Source: Mesorhizobium sp. LSJC280B00
GTDB taxonomy: Bacteria; Pseudomonadota; Alphaproteobacteria; Rhizobiales; Rhizobiaceae
Direction: 5' to 3'
Assembly: GCF_000502835.1 (NCBI RefSeq)
Contig: NZ_AYVL01000002.1
Location: 350,293 to 414,292, forward strand
DNA length: 64,000 nt
Shown here: positions 56,754-64,000 of the stretch, in pieces
Layout: every line of letters starts with the position of its first letter
Numbering within the stretch: the stretch's first letter is position 1
Program-made: the position numbers and the translations under genes
The notes under the pieces: generated by a model
Databases searched by the model: none
What the model saw: only the letters and a program-made list of their open reading frames with translations
Told to the model about the DNA's origin: nothing

Positions 56754-57773
56754 ATGCGGTTATCAGGCGTCGTCATCTTTTCGATCGCAGCGCTGTGCCT
56801 TGCCGGCTGCACGTCGACCTCCGGCGTCGATGCACTGCAAGTGCCGTCCAGCGAGACCACCAGCTCGGTTGTGCGACCGCCCGCGCCGATCGCCTCTGCG
56901 GCGAAAATCGATGCTGCGCCCGCTTTTGCCGAACAGGAGCAGGACGAACAGCCGGTCGCGATGGACGTACCCGATCAGGACGTCGAACCGCCGGCCGAGG
57001 TGATCGCGCTGATGTCGCCGCCGAAGCGGCTGACACGCGCGGCACCAGCAATGCTTGCCGAACCGGTCACGCGCTATGGTTTTCGCGATGCCAAGCCGAT
57101 CAATTTCGGCAAGGCATCCTCGCCGAGGCGTCTCGCCGTCCACGGCGTCGACGTTTCGCGCTGGCAGGGCAATGTGAACTGGGGAAAGCTGCGTGCCCAG
57201 GGCGCCAATTTCGCCTACATCAAGGCCACCGACGGGGGCGACCATCTCGACCCGATGTTCACCAGAAACTGGCGCAGTGCCGACGCCGCCGGCCTCAAGC
57301 GCGGCGCCTATCACTTCTTCTATTGGTGCCGCACCGCCGGCGAGCAGGCCGATTGGTTCATCCGCAACGTGCCGCGGGTCGAGGGTGCGCTGCCGCCGGT
57401 GATCGACGTCGAGTGGAACGGCGACTCCAGCTGCAAGCGCCGCCCATCGCGGCAAAAGGTGCTGGAAAAGATGCAGGTGTTCATGGACAAGCTCGAGCGC
57501 CACTACGGCCAGCGGCCGATCATCTACACCGCGCCCGACTTCTACCGTGACAATCTCAGGGGCGCCTTCCTCGATTATCCGTTCTGGCTGCGCGCCGTGG
57601 CGGCGCACCCGTCAAAGGTCTATCCCGACCGCAAATGGCTGTTCTGGCAATATTCCGGCTCCGGCCTGTCGCACGGCGTAAGAGGCCGCATAGACCTCAA
57701 CGTCTTCCACGGCGATGAGAGGGCCTGGCGCGACTGGGTGGGTGGCCGGCAGATGGTGGCTGAGGCGGAGTAG
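56754..57773 (+). CDS. GH25-family muramidase, lipoprotein
   Basis: The 339-residue product has a lipoprotein signal (SGVVIFSIAALCLAGC, Cys19), a disordered linker to about residue 125, and a GH25 lysozyme domain. Catalytic-site acids are Asp133 in HGVDVSRWQG and Asp218/Glu220 in PPVIDVEWNG. FAYIKATDGGDHLDPMFTRN and WLFWQYSGSG complete the TIM-barrel pattern. It would cut the glycan backbone of peptidoglycan in the periplasm, perhaps in wall remodelling. ATG 56754 precedes the lipobox. Confidence 0.9.
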   Translation: MRLSGVVIFSIAALCLAGCTSTSGVDALQVPSSETTSSVVRPPAPIASAAKIDAAPAFAEQEQDEQPVAMDVPDQDVEPPAEVIALMSPPKRLTRAAPAMLAEPVTRYGFRDAKPINFGKASSPRRLAVHGVDVSRWQGNVNWGKLRAQGANFAYIKATDGGDHLDPMFTRNWRSADAAGLKRGAYHFFYWCRTAGEQADWFIRNVPRVEGALPPVIDVEWNGDSSCKRRPSRQKVLEKMQVFMDKLERHYGQRPIIYTAPDFYRDNLRGAFLDYPFWLRAVAAHPSKVYPDRKWLFWQYSGSGLSHGVRGRIDLNVFHGDERAWRDWVGGRQMVAEAE

Positions 57774-57788
57774 CGCGGCAGCTTCTTT

Positions 57789-57934
57789 CTTCTCCCCATG
57801 TGGGAGAAGGTGGCTCGGCGCGGAGCGCCGAGACGGTTGAGGGGTGTTGGACGGAGTGCGTCGGTGCCAAGCTGGAGCACCCCTCATCCGACCTCGCTTC
57901 GCGAGGCCACCTTCTCCCACAAGGGGAGAAGGGG
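57789..57934. repeat. Palindromic intergenic repeat, copy C (uninterrupted)
   Basis: Starting CTTCTCCCCATGTGGGAGAAGG and ending CCTTCTCCCACAAGGGGAG, this 146-bp element has inverted ends. It has internal stems (CTCGGCGC with GCGCCGAG; CTCGCTTCGCGAG) and the pair GAGGGGTGTTGG / GAGCACCCCTC. It is a near-identical direct copy of the element at 58415 and shows what that copy looked like before the IS inserted. Confidence 0.85.
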
Positions 57935-58028
57935 AGGCGCCGCGCCATCCCCTTTGGTTGGTCTCGAACGTCGGCCCTTATCTGAGGATTCCTTGGAGGT
58001 CGTCCCCAGGATTGGATAACGTCGCCCC

Positions 58029-58400
58029 ATGCCGCATCAGCCCGTTGCGCCCACCAAACGTCGCTTCGCCCGCTCAATGCGACGCGAGCCGACGGAAGCG
58101 GAAGACCGCCTGTGGCACGAACTGCGCGGACGTAGGCTCGATCGCATCAAATTTCGGCGCCAAGTTCCGGTCGGCAAGTTCATCGCCGATTTCATTTGCG
58201 CCGAGGCCAGACTGATCATCGAGATCGACGGCAGCCAGCATGCGGATTCGAACTATGACCGGGAGCGGGACGCCGAACTTAAGGCGAGGGGCTTTCGTGT
58301 ACTGCGTTTCTGGAATGACGACGTGCTGCGGGATCTGAACGCAGTCTGCGACACCATCATCGCTTACGTCCGCGATGACAGTTTGCAGCCTTGGCGGTAA
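58029..58400 (+). CDS. DUF559 (VSR-like endonuclease fold) protein
   Basis: The 123-residue protein matches DUF559: RREPTEAEDRLWHELRGRRL, KFRRQVPVGKFIADFICAEA, LIIEIDGSQHADSNYDRERD, and RGFRVLRFWNDDVLRDLNAV. The fold is related to the very-short-patch-repair endonuclease, with the acidic residues of FIADF and EIDGSQH in the catalytic positions. Its biological role is unknown. It lies alone between two direct copies of a palindromic repeat. Confidence 0.88.
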   Translation: MPHQPVAPTKRRFARSMRREPTEAEDRLWHELRGRRLDRIKFRRQVPVGKFIADFICAEARLIIEIDGSQHADSNYDRERDAELKARGFRVLRFWNDDVLRDLNAVCDTIIAYVRDDSLQPWR

Positions 58401-58557
58401 TCGCGCGCTCTTCCCTTCTCCCCCTGTCCTGTGGGAGAAGGTGGATTGGCGCGCAGCGCCGAGACTGTTGAGGGGTGTTGGACGGAGCGCCGCCGGTGCC
58501 AAGCTGGAGCACCCCTCATCCGACCTCGCTTCGCGAGGCCACCTTCTCCCACAAGGG

Positions 58558-59826
58558 TGTTTGGACTGGGGACATCGCGAACAGATGTGCGAGGACATCG
58601 CGAACAGTTTTGCATGCTATCGCGCCACGACATTGAGGTCGATGGTTTCTATTTTCTGATGTCTGAACCAGGCGTCGAAGACACCGTCTGTGGCGGTGGG
58701 CCTGAAGGCGACGGATTTTCCTGTGAAGGCCCTGCACAAACGCATGGTGCGGCCAAGAATGGAGACGAAGCCATGCTGCTGTACGCGGCGGATGAGATCG
58801 CCCTTGGCGTATTCGAACGGCTCGACCGTTTCGCGATAAGGGCGCAGCGATGCCCAGTAGCGATCGAGCGGCACGCCGCCGTCCAGCGCATCGTGGGGAC
58901 GCTGGGCGTTGTAGACATGGCGCCACTGGTCGAATGCGTCCTGGGCCTTGGCGAGATCGGCGAAGGGCGGTCCCTGCAGCGCCTCGGCCTTGAGCGAGCG
59001 ATGGAAGCGCTCGTCCTTGCCGAGGGTCTGGGGATGGCAAGGCCTGGAGTGGCTGACGGCGATGCCGGTTTCGATCAGCCAGACGGTGAGCAGCGTGAAG
59101 TCGTTGCGGCCGCCATCGCCCCAGGGCGGGCCATTATCGGTGGCGATGCGCCACGGCAAGCCATAGCGGCGGAAGGCGGTGACCAGCCGGGCTTTTACGG
59201 CTGCGGTGGTCTGGTCGGCGCAGGCCGACAGCGCGACCGAGAAGCGCGAATGGTCATCAAGCACGGTGAGCGGATGCAGGCGGCCGCAACGCAAGGCGAC
59301 GTGACCCTTGAAGTCCATCTGCCACAGATCGTTGGGGGCGGCATGCTCGAAGCGGATGAAGGGCTGCGCTCCACCGCCCGACGTTCCCAACTCAATGCCG
59401 TTGCGACGCAGGATGCCGGTTACCGTCGAGGCCGCCGGCGTGCCGATACCCTCGCGGGCAAGCACACGCGCGATCTTGCGTCCACCCCAAGCCGGATGCG
59501 CCATACGCACCGCAAGGGCCGCCGCTTCCACCTCCGGCGCGCTGCGCGCCGGGCTCGATCGTGGCCGCCGCGACTGTTCGACCAGCCCAGCCTCCCCCTC
59601 GATCCGATAGCGCGAAAGCAGCTTGTGGCCACAGGTCCGGCCGATACCGAAGCGCTGGCACAGCACGCTTACATTCGCTCCTTTCGCCGACGCCAGCCTT
59701 ACAAACTCCAGCTTCTGCTTTATCACGCTTCTGTCCTCGAATGGCATCCCGAACCCCCTCGCGCAAAAGCGCAAAACTGTTCGCGATGTCCTCGCACATC
59801 TGTTCGCGATGTCCCCAGTCCAAACA
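58558..59826 (-). mobile_element. IS481-family insertion sequence (1269 bp)
   Basis: The element has perfect 56-bp terminal inverted repeats (58558-58613 and 59771-59826) that begin TGTTTGGACTGGGGACATCG. Each contains two copies of GACATCGCGAACAG, probable transposase-binding sites. The ends are TGT...ACA, as in IS481 elements. The 5-base duplication AAGGG flanks it (58553-58557 and 59827-59831). One transposase gene fills the minus strand. All parts look intact, so it may be active. Confidence 0.92.
58617..59747 (-). CDS. IS481-family transposase
   Basis: The 376-residue protein has an N-terminal HTH (LEFVRLASAKGANVSVLCQR, then a Leu/Arg-rich HTH) and an integrase core with the DDE residues Asp145 (WQMDFKGH), Asp204 (ATDNGPPWG) and Glu246 (LGKDERFHRSL). 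HPTLGK-like HPQTLGKDERFHRS and NAQRPHDAL are IS481 hallmarks. No frameshift or stop is seen. ATG 59747 lies 23 bp inside the right inverted repeat. Confidence 0.95.
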   Translation of the reverse strand: MPFEDRSVIKQKLEFVRLASAKGANVSVLCQRFGIGRTCGHKLLSRYRIEGEAGLVEQSRRPRSSPARSAPEVEAAALAVRMAHPAWGGRKIARVLAREGIGTPAASTVTGILRRNGIELGTSGGGAQPFIRFEHAAPNDLWQMDFKGHVALRCGRLHPLTVLDDHSRFSVALSACADQTTAAVKARLVTAFRRYGLPWRIATDNGPPWGDGGRNDFTLLTVWLIETGIAVSHSRPCHPQTLGKDERFHRSLKAEALQGPPFADLAKAQDAFDQWRHVYNAQRPHDALDGGVPLDRYWASLRPYRETVEPFEYAKGDLIRRVQQHGFVSILGRTMRLCRAFTGKSVAFRPTATDGVFDAWFRHQKIETIDLNVVAR

Positions 59827-59858
59827 AAGGGGAGAAGGGGAGGCGCGACCTCAGCTCC

Positions 59859-62800
59859 TCAGCTACACCCGCTCGTGGCCCCGCAAGTATCGCACTTCTC
59901 GCAAGTCCCGTTCCGCACCATCGTGAAGTTATGGCATTCCGAGCATTCGTTGCCGGTGTAGCCCTGCATCAGCGATTGCTGGCGCCGGTTGGCGGCGAGC
60001 GCTTTGGCTTCGGCTGCTTCTTTCGCGGCCTCGTCGGTGAACAGCTCCGTCGGGTCGGAGGCTTCCGCGTAGACGATGTCCTCGACCAGTTCCCTGGCGC
60101 GCTCCTCGTAGTCGCGCTTGTAGGCGATGGCTTCGTCGCTGGCGGGCTTCAGCGTCAGCACATTGGAGCCGGAGAAAGCGGTCGGGGCGGTACGGGCTGG
60201 AGTTCCGGAACCGGAACCCGCAAAGCCTTTCGGCTCGGCGCCCATGCCCGACACCAGCTTGACCGGCGAGGCGCCGCGGGTCAGGCCCTTGGAGAAGGGC
60301 GTCGCCTTGCCTTCATTGATGCCGCGTCCGAGTGCCGTCTTGTCGAAATCCGACTGGTCGACATGGGCGAGATCGTGGCGGCCGAGATAGGAGACAGCCA
60401 GTTCGCGGAACACGTAGTCGAGGATCGACGTGGCGTTCTTGATGGCGTCGTTGCCCTGCACCATGCCGGCCGGCTCGAACTTGGTGAAGGTGAAGGCCTC
60501 GACATATTCGTCGAGCGGCACGCCATATTGCAGGCCGAGCGAGATGGCGATAGCGAAGTTGTTCATCATCGCCCGGAAGGCGGCACCTTCCTTGTGCATG
60601 TCGATGAAGATCTCGCCGATACGGCCGTCATCAAACTCGCCAGTGCGCAGATAGACCTTGTGGCCGCCGACGACCGCCTTCTGGGTATAGCCCTTGCGGC
60701 GGTTCGGCAGTTTCTCGCGGTCGCGGTAGAGACGCTCGACGACGCGCTCGACGATCTTCTCGGTCACCTGCACGGCGCGCTGTGCGGCCGGCGCCGCGAT
60801 CAGCTGCTCGATGGCTTCGTCCTCGTCGTCTTCGACGTCGGCAAGCAACGAGGCGTTGAGCGGCTGCGACAGCTTCGAGCCGTCGCGATAGAGCGCGTTG
60901 GCCTTCAGCGCCAGCTTCCACGACAGCATGTAGGCGCCCTTGGCGTCTTCCACCGTCGCGTCGTTCGGCATGTTGATGGTCTTGGAGATGGCGCCGGAGA
61001 TGAAGGGCTGCGCCGCCGCCATCATCATGATGTGGCTGTTGATCGACAGCGAACGCTTGCCGATCTTGCCGCACGGGCTGGCGCAGTCGAACACCGGCAG
61101 GTGTTCGGCCTTCAGGAACGGCGCGCCTTCCAGCGTCATCGCCCCGCAGACATGGATGTTGGCGGCCTCGATGTCCTTCTTCGAAAAGCCCAGCGCCGGC
61201 AGCATCTCGAACGAGAAATCATTGAGCTGCTCGTCGGTGAAGCCGAACGTCTCCTTCACCCAGTCAGCGCCCAGCGTCCACTGGTTGAAGACGAATTTGA
61301 TGTCGAAGGCCGACTTCAGCGCGGCATTGAGTGCTGCGATCTTTTCGTCGGTAAAGCCTTTTGCCTTGAGCGAGCCGGGGTTGATGCCCGGCGCCTGGTT
61401 GAGATTGCCGTGGCCGACGGCATAGGCCTCGATCTCGGCGATCTGGGCCTCGGAATAGCCGAGCGTGCGCAGCGCTTCGGGCACCGCGCGGTTGATGATC
61501 TTGAAATAGCCGCCGCCGGCGAGCTTCTTGAATTTTACCAGCGCGAAGTCGGGCTCGATGCCGGTGGTGTCGCAATCCATCACCAGGCCGATCGTGCCGG
61601 TCGGCGCGATCACCGTTGCCTGCGCGTTGCGGTAGCCATGCTCCTCGCCGAGCTCGATGGCGCGGTCCCAGGCGGCCTTGGCATGGTCGGCAAGCTCCTG
61701 CTGCCTGAGATCGGAGGCGACCAGCGGCACCGGGTTGACGGCTAGCTTCTCGTAGCCGTCCCTTTCGCCATAGGCCGCGCGGCGGTGGTTGCGCATGACG
61801 CGCAGCATGTTCTGCGCGTTGCGGTCGTAGTCGGGGAAGGCGCCGAGCTCGGCGGCCATTTCGGCCGAAGTGGCATAGGCCGTGCCGGTCATGATCGCGG
61901 TGAGGGCGGCGCAGATGGCGCGGCCCTCGTCGGAATCATAGGGAATGCCCGAGGTCATCAGCAGGCCGCCGATATTGGCATAGCCGAGGCCGAGCGTGCG
62001 GTACTCGTAGGAAAGCTTGGCGATCTCCTTCGACGGGAACTGCGCCATCATGACGGAGATTTCCAGCACCATGGTCCACAGCCGCACCGTGTGCTCGTAG
62101 GCTGATATGTCGATCGTGCCGTCGGCATTGCGGTAGGGCAGAAGGTTGATCGAGGCCAGATTGCAGGCGGTGTCGTCGAGGAACATGTATTCCGAGCACG
62201 GGTTGGACGCCCGGATCGCACCGGCCGAGGCGCAGGTGTGCCAGTCGTTCATCGTCGTGTTGAAATGCAGGCCCGGATCGGCCGATGCCCAGGCGGCATA
62301 GCCGATCTTTTCCCAGAGATCGCGCGCCTTCAGCGTCTTCAGTACCTTGCCGTCCTTGCGGGCGGTGAGATGCCAGTCGCCGTCCTGCTCGACGGCGCGC
62401 AGGAAATCGTCCTTCAGCGACACCGAATTGTTGGAATTCTGGCCGGAAACCGTGAGATAGGCGTCCGAATCCCAGTCGGTGTCGTAGGTCTTGAACGACA
62501 TCGAGGTGTAGCCCTGCTTTGCAAACTGGATGACGCGGTAGATGTAGTTCTCCGGCACCGCGTCCTTCTTGGCCGCCTTGATCTCGCGCTTCAGCGCGGT
62601 GTTGACCGCCGGGTCGAAGCAGTCGTCGCCATTGCCTTCGCAGTTGATGCAGGCCTTCATGATCGCTTCGAGATGCTTCTTGACGATCTTCGAGCCGGTG
62701 ACCAGCGAGGCGACCTTCTGCTCCTCATTGACCTTCCAGTCGATGAATTCCTCGATATCGGGATGATCGGCGTCGACGATGACCATTTTCGCGGCGCGAC

Positions 62801-63623
62801 GCGTCGTGCCGCCCGACTTGATGGCGCCCGCCGCGCGGTCGCCGATCTTGAGGAAGCTCATCAGCCCCGACGAACGACCGCCGCCCGACAGCTTTTCGCC
62901 TTCGCCGCGCAGGAACGAGAAGTTGGAGCCGGTGCCGGAGCCGTATTTGAACAGGCGCGCCTCACGCACCCACAGGTCCATGATGCCGCCCTCGTTGACG
63001 AGGTCGTCCTGCACGCCCTGGATAAAACAGGCATGCGGCTGCGGGTGCTCGTAGGAAGACTTCGACTTGGTCAGCTTGCCGGTGAACGGGTCGACATAGA
63101 AGTGGCCCTGGCTCGGACCGTCGATGCCATAGGCCCAGTGCAGGCCGGTGTTGAACCATTGCGGCGAATTCGGCGCGACGCGCTGGGTGGCCAGCATATA
63201 GGCGAGCTCGTCGCGGAAGGCGCGCGCGTCTTCCTCCGACTTGAAGTAGCCGCCCTTCCAGCCCCAATAGGTCCAGGTACCGGCAAGCCGGTCGAAGACC
63301 TGGCGGGCGTCGGTCTCGGAACCGTAGCGCTCGGCTTCCGGCAGCTTGGCCAATTCAGCCTCGTCGGCGACCGAGCGCCACAGGAAGGAGGGGACTTGCG
63401 TCTCTTCGACCTTCTTCAGCCGTGCCGGGACGCCAGCCTTGCGGAAATATTTCTGCGCCAGGATATCGGCGGCAACCTGGGAGAACTGCGCCGGCACGTC
63501 GATGTTGTCCAAGCGGAACACCACCGAACCATCCGGATTCTTGATCTCGGAAAGCGCCTTGCGGAATTCGATCTCCGCGTAAGCTGATTGCCCTGGCTTG
63601 GTGAAACGACGCTCGATGCGCAT
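59859..63623 (-). CDS. nrdJ: Adenosylcobalamin-dependent (class II) ribonucleotide reductase
   Basis: The 1254-residue enzyme makes deoxyribonucleotides using B12 radical chemistry and works with or without oxygen. Signatures: [57 protein letters not shown] (active-site cysteine region), [20 protein letters not shown], and the NrdJ C-terminal zinc-ribbon-like CSECHNF and CEKCDTCG with ending CS for thioredoxin exchange. It is the rhizobial type. Its stop lies 20 bp from the palindromic repeat and IS. Two NrdR-like boxes lie 234-280 bp upstream. Confidence 0.97.
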   Translation of the reverse strand: MRIERRFTKPGQSAYAEIEFRKALSEIKNPDGSVVFRLDNIDVPAQFSQVAADILAQKYFRKAGVPARLKKVEETQVPSFLWRSVADEAELAKLPEAERYGSETDARQVFDRLAGTWTYWGWKGGYFKSEEDARAFRDELAYMLATQRVAPNSPQWFNTGLHWAYGIDGPSQGHFYVDPFTGKLTKSKSSYEHPQPHACFIQGVQDDLVNEGGIMDLWVREARLFKYGSGTGSNFSFLRGEGEKLSGGGRSSGLMSFLKIGDRAAGAIKSGGTTRRAAKMVIVDADHPDIEEFIDWKVNEEQKVASLVTGSKIVKKHLEAIMKACINCEGNGDDCFDPAVNTALKREIKAAKKDAVPENYIYRVIQFAKQGYTSMSFKTYDTDWDSDAYLTVSGQNSNNSVSLKDDFLRAVEQDGDWHLTARKDGKVLKTLKARDLWEKIGYAAWASADPGLHFNTTMNDWHTCASAGAIRASNPCSEYMFLDDTACNLASINLLPYRNADGTIDISAYEHTVRLWTMVLEISVMMAQFPSKEIAKLSYEYRTLGLGYANIGGLLMTSGIPYDSDEGRAICAALTAIMTGTAYATSAEMAAELGAFPDYDRNAQNMLRVMRNHRRAAYGERDGYEKLAVNPVPLVASDLRQQELADHAKAAWDRAIELGEEHGYRNAQATVIAPTGTIGLVMDCDTTGIEPDFALVKFKKLAGGGYFKIINRAVPEALRTLGYSEAQIAEIEAYAVGHGNLNQAPGINPGSLKAKGFTDEKIAALNAALKSAFDIKFVFNQWTLGADWVKETFGFTDEQLNDFSFEMLPALGFSKKDIEAANIHVCGAMTLEGAPFLKAEHLPVFDCASPCGKIGKRSLSINSHIMMMAAAQPFISGAISKTINMPNDATVEDAKGAYMLSWKLALKANALYRDGSKLSQPLNASLLADVEDDEDEAIEQLIAAPAAQRAVQVTEKIVERVVERLYRDREKLPNRRKGYTQKAVVGGHKVYLRTGEFDDGRIGEIFIDMHKEGAAFRAMMNNFAIAISLGLQYGVPLDEYVEAFTFTKFEPAGMVQGNDAIKNATSILDYVFRELAVSYLGRHDLAHVDQSDFDKTALGRGINEGKATPFSKGLTRGASPVKLVSGMGAEPKGFAGSGSGTPARTAPTAFSGSNVLTLKPASDEAIAYKRDYEERARELVEDIVYAEASDPTELFTDEAAKEAAEAKALAANRRQQSLMQGYTGNECSECHNFTMVRNGTCEKCDTCGATSGCS

Positions 63624-63856
63624 TGGTCCGGTCCCTTTTGTCTACATATAGCGCTTTTCCCAGAGGATTTCTGCCCTCTTGACGAAACGCGCATGTCCGC
63701 CGCCTGCCGGCGTTCGAAAACCGCCGGCTCTCATCTTCACAGTCTCCGCCGCCCTGCCGGTCAAACCTCTCGCGAGGCCGCTGTCCAACGCGCTCACGGA
63801 CCCTGTGGGTCCCTCAAAACTGAAAACTTTTTGTAACGCCCTCGATCGAGGGAAAT

Positions 63857-63903
63857 TTACATTATCTAGCGTCGAACCTACCTGCAAACACTAAATATAG
63901 TAT
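63857..63903 (-). promoter_or_regulatory. Two NrdR-box-like sites upstream of nrdJ
   Basis: 63888-63903 (ACACTAAATATAGTAT) matches the NrdR consensus ACACWATATSTAGTGT at 13 of 16 positions. 63857-63872 (TTACATTATCTAGCGT) matches at 12. The two are separated by 15 bp, so their starts are 31 bp apart, the spacing typical of NrdR sites. NrdR represses ribonucleotide reductase genes with ATP/dATP as cofactors. The rest of the 377 bp after 63623 shows no gene and no recognisable cobalamin riboswitch; a short hairpin (GGACCC/GGGTCC) lies near 63798. Confidence 0.65.
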
Positions 63904-64000
63904 TAACAGACAATTTATTCAAGTCCGACAATCCTCCCCTTTCGCCACCCAAGGCTTCAAAATCCCACGCCTTCGCCGGCCTCGTAAACAGGCGGGAATG

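Larger units (their letters stand above)
58415..59839. repeat. Palindromic intergenic repeat, copy D, split by an IS481-type element
   Basis: 58415-58557 plus 59827-59839 rebuild one element closely matching copy C, including GAGGGGTGTTGGACGGAG, GTGCCAAGCTGGAGCACCCC, and GCGAGGCCACCTTCTCCCAC. The IS lies between ACAAGGG and AAGGGGAGAAGG, with AAGGG duplicated. Confidence 0.85.

Noticed and set aside
58431..61745. 1104-codon open frame on the plus strand
   Set aside because: It runs across a palindromic repeat, the IS481 element and the antisense of nrdJ; no single protein family spans it.
63624..64000. Cobalamin riboswitch upstream of the B12-dependent nrdJ
   Set aside because: No B12-box-like sequence or the expected multi-stem layout was visible on the minus strand; the region is better explained by NrdR boxes.

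Overview
The window looks like chromosomal backbone of a Mesorhizobium-like alphaproteobacterium (Hyphomicrobiales, Phyllobacteriaceae). The evidence is the uniformly high GC, the rhizobial housekeeping order (recA-alaS, icd, trmJ, murI, rpsD, grxD, bolA, purL, purQ, purS, purC, the DUF1476 gene, purB), a cobalamin-dependent class II ribonucleotide reductase, GTG starts, and palindromic intergenic elements of the rhizobial mosaic type. This assignment is inferred from gene content; no database comparison was possible.

Layout. 1-7200: a GFA-family protein, a TfoX-like protein, a PfkB kinase, recA behind an SOS-box-like site, alaS and a PhzF-family gene. 7264-8639: an IS4-family element with a frameshifted transposase, inserted at the tip of a 48-bp inverted repeat. 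8827-16861: a GST, icd, trmJ, murI, rpsD, ttcA and an inositol-phosphatase-family gene. 17337-36000: the purine genes purL, purQ, purS, purC and purB plus bolA and grxD, interrupted by accessory genes: a phosphodiester glycosidase, a MocR regulator facing a DUF1127 gene, a Phd/PemK toxin-antitoxin pair, a GST-lipoprotein-Pr6Pr run, and two RBBP9-like hydrolases around a VOC protein. 36899-41528: a solute-binding protein with a P1 peptidase, a flavin reductase, and a molybdenum-hydroxylase maturation set (XdhC, XdhC, MoeA/MocA fusion) preceded by what looks like the decayed start of a CoxD-type ATPase gene. 44757-56502: accessory metabolism, including a compact five-gene operon on the minus strand (47157-52656). 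56754-64000: a GH25 lipoprotein, a DUF559 gene between two copies of one palindromic repeat, an IS481-family element inserted in the second copy, and nrdJ with two NrdR-box-like sites upstream.

Most notable. (1) The five-gene operon: a dimethylformamidase-like protein, a class III aminotransferase, a BKACE (DUF849) enzyme, an SSAT-like acetyltransferase and an acetylpolyamine-amidohydrolase-like deacetylase, with gaps of 10 bases or less or a 4-base overlap. It reads as an undescribed route that frees an N-acylated amine, transaminates it and cleaves the beta-keto product. (2) Two NrdR-like boxes 31 bp apart upstream of nrdJ. (3) Both insertion sequences sit in palindromic intergenic repeats, one with an uninterrupted paralogous copy 620 bp away. 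(4) Two intrinsic terminators with no gene in front of them, marking possible small RNAs. (5) A 54-codon DUF1127-like gene at 44208-44372 that is easy to miss.
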